In this document: positions 8,564 to 15,863 of the stretch, piece after piece | Layout: each line of letters opens with the position of its first letter | Numbering within the stretch: the stretch's first letter is position 1 | Source: an uncultured Clostridia bacterium | GTDB lineage: Bacteria > Bacillota > Clostridia > Lachnospirales > CAG-274 | Assembly (NCBI GenBank): GCA_947591605.1 | Contig: CANQDF010000017.1 | Coordinates: forward strand, 1 to 48,737 | Direction of reading: 5' to 3' | Length of the DNA: 48,737 bases | The notes under the pieces: model-generated | Databases searched by the model: none | What the model was told of the DNA's origin: nothing | The model's input: only the letters and a program-made list of their open reading frames with translations | Translations under genes and position numbers: made by a program

Positions 8564-8592
8564 CAAAAAAGTCCTGTATGGGCTTTTTTGAC
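8564..8592 (-). terminator. Terminator-like hairpin in the leader of the HIT gene
   Basis: On the minus strand an AAAAAAGCCC arm, a short loop and a GGACTTTTTT arm form an A-tract/T-tract hairpin between the promoter (8628-8656) and the start codon (8512). It could attenuate the transcript or be a copy of an intergenic repeat. Confidence 0.5.
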
Positions 8593-8627
8593 AGTCGGTA
8601 ACAGCAGACAGCTGTTTTCTTACTATG

Positions 8628-8656
8628 ATTATACATTCGCAGGGCAATTATGTCAA
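8628..8656 (-). promoter_or_regulatory. Sigma-A promoter of the HIT gene
   Basis: On the minus strand both hexamers are perfect: TTGACA (8656-8651) and TATAAT (8633-8628), separated by 17 bases. This predicts a leader of about 110 bases. Confidence 0.75.
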
Positions 8657-8820
8657 TTGCAAGGATAATAAAATTGTTTAATACCTTGGCAGCACAAGCG
8701 GATTATTAATATCATTGATAGTTTTTACAGCTTAGTCTTTATAAAAATACAAAAAAATAAAAAAGTGAGAAAATTAAAGAAAACAGAAGAAAAATTAAGA
8801 TTTGGTTAGTTTTTGGATTT

Positions 8821-8868
8821 TTGTTAGCACTCAACATACTTGATGGCTAACAAAAACGGTGCTATAAT
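8821..8868 (+). promoter_or_regulatory. Promoter and CIRCE-like operator of mcsA-mcsB-clpC
   Basis: TTAGCACTC (8824-8832), nine bases, then GATGGCTAA (8842-8850). The first arm is identical to the HrcA-binding CIRCE half site and the second matches GAGTGCTAA at 7 of 9 positions. The outer bases extend this to a perfect TTGTTAGC / GCTAACAA pair (8821-8828, 8846-8853). The -35 TTGATG (8840-8845) lies inside the second arm, and TATAAT (8863-8868) follows at exactly 17 bases. A bound repressor would block the promoter. No CtsR-type heptad repeat was seen. Confidence 0.7.
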
Positions 8869-8947
8869 TCACTTGTAAATAAAAAAGGAATATTTAGGGA
8901 AATATATTATTATCCCTGTTTGCCTAAGTGAGTAGGAGGTATGTATT

Positions 8948-9460
8948 ATGTTATGTGATAAATGTAAAACAAACAAGGCAACTGTTCATATAAGGCAAAG
9001 CATAAACGGTACCGTGACGGAATATGACCTTTGCGATAAATGCGCTGCCGAATCCGAGATGATAAACGACGGCTTTGGCTTTGACGGCTTATTCGGAGGT
9101 TTTCTCAACGGTATGGGCAATACCGAGTCGGTACGCCGTAAGGAGGGTTCTGGCATATGCCCCGTATGCGGGCTAAGCTTTGAGGAATTTATCAACGGAG
9201 GCAGGCTTGGGTGTCCCGATTGCTATACTGCCTTTGGCGACAGGCTCAAGGGCGTGCTTAAAAACATACAGGGAAGCACGCTCCATACGGGCAAGGGCAG
9301 CGATGAAGCCCGCAGGATAAAAACCGAGGAGGCTCCCAAGGAGCTGACCGAGGAGGAAAAGCTCAAAAACGAGCTGGAGCAGGCTATAAAGGCGGAAAAT
9401 TATGAAAAGGCTGCCGAGATAAGAGATAAGATAAGGGCGCTGAAGGGAAAGGAGGATTAA
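8948..9460 (+). CDS. mcsA: McsA, activator of the McsB protein-arginine kinase
   Basis: A 170-residue protein with four CxxC zinc-binding pairs (C3/C6, C29/C32 and two in CPVC and CPDC around residues 75-95). It ends in a C-terminal UVR motif (about 133-168, LKNELEQAIKAENYEKAAEIRDKI), the layout of McsA. McsA binds and stimulates McsB, which marks damaged proteins with phospho-arginine for ClpCP. AGGAGG precedes the start. It is the first gene of the operon; in Bacillus ctsR would come before it. The mcsB ribosome-binding site lies in its last codons. Confidence 0.93.
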   Translation: MLCDKCKTNKATVHIRQSINGTVTEYDLCDKCAAESEMINDGFGFDGLFGGFLNGMGNTESVRRKEGSGICPVCGLSFEEFINGGRLGCPDCYTAFGDRLKGVLKNIQGSTLHTGKGSDEARRIKTEEAPKELTEEEKLKNELEQAIKAENYEKAAEIRDKIRALKGKED

Positions 9461-9464
9461 GCCT

Positions 9465-10487
9465 ATGAAATGGTACGAGGATAAGTCGCTTGACAGCGGA
9501 GTTGTGCTTTCAAGCAGGGTAAGGCTTGCCAGAAACATAAAGGGCTTTGCCTTTCCGTCAAGGCTGGGCGACGACAAGGCATGGGAGCTTGTCAGCAAAA
9601 TTAAGGATTCGGTCATAAACGAGCGTACACCTTTGGGGGCTTCCTTTGAGTATATCTATATGCCGTCTTTGTCGGCTACGGAAAAATTATCCATGCTGGA
9701 AAACCATATAGTAAGCCCGGAGCTGGTAAAAAAGCAGTCCCCCTGTGCGGTGCTTGCGAATGAGGATAACTCGGTAAATATACTCATAAACGAGGAGGAT
9801 CAGATAAGAATACAGTCCATGTGTACGGGCTATAATATTGATAAAGCCTGGGAGGAGGCAGACAGGATAGACAACCTTATAGGCGAAAGCGTTAAATATG
9901 CCTATGATGACACCCTCGGCTACCTCACGGCTTGCGTTACAAACGTTGGCACGGGTATGAGGGCATCGTTTATGCTGCACCTGCCTATGTTGGAGGGCAG
10001 CGGAAAAATGAACCGCCTTGCCTCGGATGTCGGCAAATTCGGTATGACAATAAGGGGCATTTACGGCGAGGGTTCAAAGCCGCTTGGCTCGGTGTACCAA
10101 ATATCCAATCAGATAACACTCGGAAAGAGTGAAAGGGAGATAATAGAAAACCTTAAAAACATAACCACCCAAATAATAGATATGGAAAACGCCTTAAGAG
10201 AGCGCACGCTCAAAAGCAGGCGCATTGATATGGAGGATGCCGCATACAGGGCATTGGGTACGCTTAAGTACTGTGCAAAAATAAGCTCTGCCGAGGCAAT
10301 GGAGCTGCTCTCAAGGGTAAGGCTCGGCATTATAAGCGGTATAGTGGATAAAAACCTGTGCAAAACCAATATATACAATGCAATGATGAGCGTACAGGGT
10401 GGCAATCTGCAAAGCCGCATAGGTCATAACGCCGACGAAAGCGAAAGGGATATAAGCAGAGCGGCGTATTTAAAAAGCATATTCTGA
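9465..10487 (+). CDS. mcsB: McsB protein-arginine kinase
   Basis: A 340-residue member of the guanidino (creatine/arginine) kinase superfamily. Visible family features are SSRVRLARN near the N-terminus (about 17-25, phosphate-contacting arginines), VLANEDNSVNILINEEDQIRIQ (about 99-120), GYLTACVTNVGTGMRASFMLHLP (about 148-170) and GSVYQISNQITLGKSE (about 208-223). It phosphorylates arginines on misfolded proteins, creating a degradation tag read by the ClpC N-domain, and needs McsA. It starts 4 bases after mcsA with AAGGAGG and is followed by clpC. Confidence 0.95.
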   Translation: MKWYEDKSLDSGVVLSSRVRLARNIKGFAFPSRLGDDKAWELVSKIKDSVINERTPLGASFEYIYMPSLSATEKLSMLENHIVSPELVKKQSPCAVLANEDNSVNILINEEDQIRIQSMCTGYNIDKAWEEADRIDNLIGESVKYAYDDTLGYLTACVTNVGTGMRASFMLHLPMLEGSGKMNRLASDVGKFGMTIRGIYGEGSKPLGSVYQISNQITLGKSEREIIENLKNITTQIIDMENALRERTLKSRRIDMEDAAYRALGTLKYCAKISSAEAMELLSRVRLGIISGIVDKNLCKTNIYNAMMSVQGGNLQSRIGHNADESERDISRAAYLKSIF

Positions 10488-10532
10488 CAGACAACTCATA
10501 AAACGGATGAAAAATAAAAGGAGGTTTTTGCT

Positions 10533-13007
10533 ATGGCTGCAAATTTTACAAAAAAAGCATATGAAGTTATACAAAGCTCGGCACAGCTTGCCTCTCAGAT
10601 GGGACACAGCTATATAGGCACAGAGCATTTGCTGCTTGCCCTTGCGCATGTCAAGGATTCTGTCGCATCAAAGGCGCTTGAAATGCAGGGCGTGACGGAA
10701 AATGACATCAGGCGCAGGATAGAGGAGCTAGTGGGCACGGATACAAACGTGCAGACGGAGCTTACACAAAACGATTTTACGCCCCGTACCAAAAAGACAA
10801 TACAAAAATGCTATGAAACGGCATATTCAATGGGCACCAATTATATAGGCACGGAGCATATACTTATATCCCTTATATCGGAAAACGATGTTTTAAGCGG
10901 ACAGAGCTATGCGGTAAGGATACTTTCGGCTTTGGGTGTAAACCCTCAAAAGCTTATAGACGACATTATGGAGATGCTCGGCGAGGGCGGCGATGATTCG
11001 ATGCAGAGTGCAAAGCCTTTCGGCAAGGGCGCCAAGGGAGCAAAGGGCGACGGAGGCACGCCTACCCTCAACGGTTTTGGCAGGGATTTTACACAGATGG
11101 CTTCCGACAACAAATTTGACCCCGTTGTTGGACGTGACAAGGAGATAGAAAGGGTAATACAGATACTGAGCAGGCGCACCAAAAACAACCCCTGCTTAAC
11201 GGGTGACCCCGGCGTAGGCAAGACCGCCATTGTAGAGGGTCTTGCACAGAAAATAGCCTCCGGCGACGTACCAGAGATACTTAAAAATAAAAGGGTCGTG
11301 AGCCTCGATATATCATCTCTTATAGCAGGCAGCAAGTACAGGGGTGAGTTTGAGGAGAGGATGAAAAAGGTAATGGAGGAGGTAACTGCCGTAGGCAATG
11401 TTATACTTTTCATTGACGAGCTGCATACCATAATAGGCGCAGGCGGCGCCGAGGGTGCAGTGGATGCCTCCAACATATTAAAGCCTGCCCTTGCAAGAGG
11501 CGAGATACAGGTTATAGGCGCTACCACTCTCAACGAATACAGAAAGTATATCGAAAAGGACGGAGCGCTTGAAAGACGTTTCCAGCCCGTCAAGGTAGAC
11601 GAGCCAAGCGAGGAGGATGCGGTAAAAATGCTTAAATGCCTCCGTGACAAGTACGAGGCACACCACAGCGTAAAAATTACGGATTCCGCCATTGAGGCAG
11701 CCGTAAAGCTTTCGGCAAGGTATATAACCGACAGATTTCTCCCCGATAAGGCGATAGATGCGCTTGACGAGGCAGCCTCCAAGGTAAGGCTCAGCACCTT
11801 TACTGCGCCTCCGGAGATAAAGGAGCTTGAGGATAAGCTTACCGAGCTTGACAGCGAAAAGGAAGCCGCCATAAAGACGGAGGAATACGAGAGAGCAGGC
11901 GAGATAAAGCGTATGCAGGACGACATCCGCAAGTCGCTTGACGAAGCAAAAAACGCATGGAAGGATAAAAATGCCGACAATGCCCAGATAGTGACCGAAA
12001 ACGAGATAGCCGACATCATATCGAGCTGGACGGGAGTACCCGTAAAGCGTTTGCAGGAGGAGGAGAGTGAAAGGCTCAGAAATATGGAGTCCATCCTCCA
12101 CAACAGGGTTATAGGTCAGGAGGAGGCTGTAAAGGCTGTATCCCGTGCTATCCGCAGGGGCAGGGTAGGTCTTAAGGATCCAAAGCGTCCTATAGGCTCG
12201 TTCCTGTTTTTAGGCCCCACGGGCGTGGGCAAGACCGAGCTTTCCAAGGCGCTCTCCGAGGTGCTCTTCGGTGACGAAGACGCAATGATAAGGGTAGATA
12301 TGAGCGAATATATGGAGAAGCACAGCGTGTCCAAGATAATAGGTTCGCCTCCGGGCTATGTAGGCTATGACGAGGGCGGTCAGCTCAGCGAAAAAATAAG
12401 GAGAAAGCCTTATTGCGTAGTACTTTTTGACGAGATAGAAAAGGCGCATCCCGATGTATTCAACATACTTTTGCAGGTGCTTGACGACGGTCATATAACA
12501 GACGCACAGGGCAGACGTGTGGACTTTAAAAACACCGTTATAATAATGACCTCCAATGCGGGCGCAAGGAATATCGCCGAAAGCTCCAACCGCCTCGGCT
12601 TTGTCAGCGGCGGCAGCGAGCCCCGTAAGAGCTACGAGGATATGAAAAAGGGCGTTATGGACGACATCAAGAGCATTTTCCGCCCCGAGTTTTTAAACCG
12701 TATAGATGACATAATAGTGTTCCACAGCCTTGAAAAGGACGAGATAAAGCAGATAGCAAATATTATGTTAAGCGAGGTAAAAACAAGGATAAAGGACAAT
12801 ATGGATATCGAGCTCGACATAACCGAGGCTGCCGTGGATAAGCTCTCCGAGGTTGGCTTTGACAGCAAGTACGGCGCAAGACCGTTAAGGCGTGCCATCC
12901 AGTCCAATATAGAGGATATGCTTGCGGAGGACATCCTCTCCGGCAGATTTAAAAACGGCGATAAGGTGACTGTCGATTGCGTAGACGATAAATTTGTAAC
13001 CGAATAA
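10533..13007 (+). CDS. clpC: ClpC, Hsp100 AAA+ unfoldase of the ClpCP protease
   Basis: 824 residues with the class I Hsp100 layout. Two Clp N-terminal repeats (about 5-150) read phospho-arginine and adaptors. A glycine/lysine linker precedes AAA1, with Walker A GDPGVGKT (224-231) and Walker B ILFIDE (291-296). A middle UVR-like coiled coil (about 430-475) binds McsA/McsB-type adaptors. AAA2 has GPTGVGKTEL and VVLFDEIEKAHPDV. A ClpP-docking loop containing LGF is present in the second AAA domain. It threads tagged proteins into ClpP, which is encoded elsewhere. Third gene of the operon, preceded by AAGGAGG and followed by a perfect terminator. Confidence 0.96.
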   Translation: MAANFTKKAYEVIQSSAQLASQMGHSYIGTEHLLLALAHVKDSVASKALEMQGVTENDIRRRIEELVGTDTNVQTELTQNDFTPRTKKTIQKCYETAYSMGTNYIGTEHILISLISENDVLSGQSYAVRILSALGVNPQKLIDDIMEMLGEGGDDSMQSAKPFGKGAKGAKGDGGTPTLNGFGRDFTQMASDNKFDPVVGRDKEIERVIQILSRRTKNNPCLTGDPGVGKTAIVEGLAQKIASGDVPEILKNKRVVSLDISSLIAGSKYRGEFEERMKKVMEEVTAVGNVILFIDELHTIIGAGGAEGAVDASNILKPALARGEIQVIGATTLNEYRKYIEKDGALERRFQPVKVDEPSEEDAVKMLKCLRDKYEAHHSVKITDSAIEAAVKLSARYITDRFLPDKAIDALDEAASKVRLSTFTAPPEIKELEDKLTELDSEKEAAIKTEEYERAGEIKRMQDDIRKSLDEAKNAWKDKNADNAQIVTENEIADIISSWTGVPVKRLQEEESERLRNMESILHNRVIGQEEAVKAVSRAIRRGRVGLKDPKRPIGSFLFLGPTGVGKTELSKALSEVLFGDEDAMIRVDMSEYMEKHSVSKIIGSPPGYVGYDEGGQLSEKIRRKPYCVVLFDEIEKAHPDVFNILLQVLDDGHITDAQGRRVDFKNTVIIMTSNAGARNIAESSNRLGFVSGGSEPRKSYEDMKKGVMDDIKSIFRPEFLNRIDDIIVFHSLEKDEIKQIANIMLSEVKTRIKDNMDIELDITEAAVDKLSEVGFDSKYGARPLRRAIQSNIEDMLAEDILSGRFKNGDKVTVDCVDDKFVTE

Positions 13008-13016
13008 TAAAATAAA

Positions 13017-13055
13017 AAGCACACCCGATCGGGTAATGTCGGGTGTGCTTTTTTA
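13017..13055 (+). terminator. Terminator of the clpC operon
   Basis: A perfect 12-base stem AAGCACACCCGA / TCGGGTGTGCTT (13017-13028 with 13039-13050), then TTTT ATT. Confidence 0.9.
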
Positions 13056-13298
13056 TTGTAACGGCGGTAATATCTGCATATTTCACAGAAAAAACAGACA
13101 AAAAAACTGTCATATTGTATAACTTTGCGGCAGCTTTTTTTATTTGTTGAAATTATACAAAATAATATTGATTTTTCGACAAAAAAAGATTATAATTAAA
13201 TAAAAATTTGTTAAAAATTACACCTGTCAAAAAGTATGATTTACGACAGAAATTACATACCTTAAACGGTGATAAGGTTTTTATAAAGGAGGATAAAT
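13056..13298. other. AT-rich intergenic region upstream of the TIR gene
   Basis: About 240 bases, very AT-rich, without an ORF. It holds the promoter listed next. Several A and T tracts and a GACA-AAAAAA-ACTGTC imperfect palindrome (about 13096-13111) are visible; no known riboswitch was recognised. Confidence 0.5.
13168..13196 (+). promoter_or_regulatory. Sigma-A promoter of the TIR-SPFH operon
   Basis: TTGATT (13168-13173), 17 bases, then TATAAT (13191-13196). It predicts a leader of about 95 bases before the ATG at 13299. Confidence 0.65.
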
Positions 13299-15782
13299 AT
13301 GGCAGTTATACTTAAGTGCAAGATGTGCGGGGGCGACCTTAATGCGCCGGAGGGAGCAAAGGTAGTACAGTGCGAGTTTTGCGGCACGCAGCAGACAATA
13401 CCGTCAGTAGACGATGAGAGAAAGGCTAACCTGTTCAACAGAGCCAACAGCCTGAGGAGCGCCAACGAGTTTGACCGTGCCATAGGCATATATGAGAGCA
13501 TAGTGAACGAATTTCCCGAGGAGGCGGAGGCATACTGGGGTCTTGTGCTGTGCAAATACGGCATAGAGTATGTCGACGACCCCGTTACGCACCGCAAGGT
13601 GCCCACCTGTCACCGTACCTCCTACGAGAGTGTTTTTGACGATGTAAATTACAAGCAGGCTATGAGCTTTGCAGACCCTGTGGCAAAGGACGTTTACCGC
13701 AGTGAGGCGGAGGCTGTGAACGAGATACAAAAAGGCATACTCAGCATAGCCAAAAACGAAAAGCCCTTTGATGTGTTTATCTGTTATAAAGAGAGCGACG
13801 ACCTCGGCAGGCGTACACCCGACAGCGTGCTTGCGCAGGATATATATTACGAGCTGCAAAGGGACGGCTTTAAGGTGTTCTTTTCACGCATAACTCTGGA
13901 GGGCAAGCTGGGTACGGCATACGAGCCGTATATTTTTGCTGCGCTCAACAGCGCAAAGGTAATGGTGGTGGTAGGCACCAAACCGGAATTCTATAATGCC
14001 GTATGGGTAAAAAACGAGTGGAGCCGTTTCCTGGATATGATGAAAAAGGATAAGAGCAAGGTCATTATACCTGCATATAAGGATATGGATCCATACGACC
14101 TGCCCGATGCTCTCTCTATGTTTCAGGCACAGGATATGGGCAAGCTGGGCTTTATGCAGGACCTTATAAGGGGTATAACCAAGCTCGCAGGCAAGGATGA
14201 TGAAAAGCCCGTACAACAGTCAGCCGTTGCATCTGTTGTAAACTCTAATGTTGAAAATCTGTTGAAACGGGGGAACCTTGCTCTCGAGGATGGAAAGTGG
14301 CAAGAAGCAGATAGCTTTTTTGAAAGTGTGTTAAATATTGACGCAGAAGAGGCGAGGGCTTATTTGGGTAAACTAATGTCAAAATATAATATTAGGATGG
14401 ATGTTGATTTTGAATCTTTTATTGGTAAGTTAGATATCAGTGATTTATATAACAAGTGTTATAGATTTGGTAACGATAATATAAAGCAGATGCTCCAAAA
14501 ATACAATTTTATCGGTTATTATAATTTGGCTTGTCGATTTATGGATATGGGAAACACATCAGACGAATTTATTGATGAAATTATTAGATATTATAAAAAT
14601 GCAATTGAAAATTTTAAGAAAATTTCGGGTTATGGAGATGCAGATATAAAATGTGAGGAATGCAATGACAAAATTAAAAAAATCTTAGAAGATAATTATC
14701 AAAATGCATGTAATTTGTTGGATAATGCAAGCTCAATTGAAGATTGTATAAATGCAAAAAAAATATTTGATGCAATACAAGAATATAAAGACTCTAAAAA
14801 TAAAATATTGGATTGTGAGTCTGTGAAGGAAAAATTTAATGAGTACTTAAAGTGCGTAAAGGAAATGGAATCAGTAAATACTATTTCAGAATTACACAAT
14901 TTGGCTGATAAGTTTAAAAAATTAGATAATTTTTGCAATGCTCCTCAAATGTTTAAGAAATGTTGTATTTTAGCAGAACAAATTGATAACCAGGAAAAAG
15001 AGAGAATCTATGTTGATGCATGTCAAATGGCTTCAAAAGGTGATGAAGAATCATTAAAACATGCTATAGATAAATTCAATACTATTAAAAATTATAAAGA
15101 TTCATTTGTGCGAATTAAGGATTGTAATGATTTAATAAAATTGCAAATATATAATACTGCTATAAATTATGCTGAAACTAATAGTACGGACAAGGAGAAT
15201 GTTGCAATAGAATTGTTTCATAATATTTACACTTATAAAGATTCTGCAAAACAAATAAAGAAGATTGAAAAACGCAGAAGATTTAAGATGGTAAAAAAAA
15301 GTATATTTATTTGTTTAATATTAATATTAATATTTATGGGCATCAGGCAATTTTTTTTAAATATTTATTTCGCTGATTTGTATGATAGAGCTCAATATTA
15401 TTTTGATGAAGGATATTATGATGATGCAGCATATACATTTGATAAAATAAACGGATATAAAAATTCTGCGGAAATGTATGAATTGGCGACAAATATTCAG
15501 GAAATCACAGAAGTTTGTGGTAGATATTTTTATAATGACGATGAATATTCAGATGATTATATTGATATTTATCACGAAACATGGTATGATGATGAATTTT
15601 TTGTTGAAAGTAACATTTATGGTGGCATAAATAGCGGTAGTGGATATAAATGTGCTGGTATAGATGAAGTGTATTCCCGTGAAATATCTGAATTAGGTAC
15701 AATTTATTTTAGATTTGAAGAAGAAAAATTTATAATTAATATAAACGGAAAACAAAAAATTTATTATAAAGCGGATAAATGA
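13299..15782 (+). CDS. Zinc-ribbon / TIR-domain / helical-repeat membrane protein
   Basis: 827 residues. Order: zinc ribbon (C7-xx-C10, C25-xx-C28); TPR-like helices (about 43-120); TIR domain (about 157-290) starting FDVFICYKESD and keeping E201 in TLEGK at the place of the catalytic glutamate of TIR NADases (SARM1 E642); TPR-like repeats from about 317; four degenerate helical units ending in YKDS or YKNS (Y496, Y599, Y646, Y720); one transmembrane helix (about 669-688) after a basic stretch; and a C-terminal beta-rich tail (about 740-827). TIR and N-terminal parts would face the cytoplasm. Coding DNA switches from about 50% GC to about 32% GC near 14225. It heads an operon with the SPFH gene. 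NAD+ cleavage is plausible but untested. Confidence 0.85.
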   Translation: MAVILKCKMCGGDLNAPEGAKVVQCEFCGTQQTIPSVDDERKANLFNRANSLRSANEFDRAIGIYESIVNEFPEEAEAYWGLVLCKYGIEYVDDPVTHRKVPTCHRTSYESVFDDVNYKQAMSFADPVAKDVYRSEAEAVNEIQKGILSIAKNEKPFDVFICYKESDDLGRRTPDSVLAQDIYYELQRDGFKVFFSRITLEGKLGTAYEPYIFAALNSAKVMVVVGTKPEFYNAVWVKNEWSRFLDMMKKDKSKVIIPAYKDMDPYDLPDALSMFQAQDMGKLGFMQDLIRGITKLAGKDDEKPVQQSAVASVVNSNVENLLKRGNLALEDGKWQEADSFFESVLNIDAEEARAYLGKLMSKYNIRMDVDFESFIGKLDISDLYNKCYRFGNDNIKQMLQKYNFIGYYNLACRFMDMGNTSDEFIDEIIRYYKNAIENFKKISGYGDADIKCEECNDKIKKILEDNYQNACNLLDNASSIEDCINAKKIFDAIQEYKDSKNKILDCESVKEKFNEYLKCVKEMESVNTISELHNLADKFKKLDNFCNAPQMFKKCCILAEQIDNQEKERIYVDACQMASKGDEESLKHAIDKFNTIKNYKDSFVRIKDCNDLIKLQIYNTAINYAETNSTDKENVAIELFHNIYTYKDSAKQIKKIEKRRRFKMVKKSIFICLILILIFMGIRQFFLNIYFADLYDRAQYYFDEGYYDDAAYTFDKINGYKNSAEMYELATNIQEITEVCGRYFYNDDEYSDDYIDIYHETWYDDEFFVESNIYGGINSGSGYKCAGIDEVYSREISELGTIYFRFEEEKFIININGKQKIYYKADK

Positions 15783-15863
15783 AATAACAATATGCCATAT
15801 ATCTATACAATAGGTTTTTCTATATATGGTGTGAAATTAAAGACAACAATAAGAGGTGATTTA

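Noticed and set aside
8821..8868. CtsR heptad operator in front of mcsA
   Set aside because: No GGTCAAA-type direct repeats; the visible element is CIRCE-like.
10946..12103. Long minus-strand ORFs inside clpC and other genes
   Set aside because: They are antisense to strongly conserved coding sequence and have no ribosome-binding sites or recognisable domains.
15792..15863. Longer start for the SPFH protein
   Set aside because: The upstream ATG lacks a ribosome-binding site; AGAGGTGAT fits the ATG at 15864.
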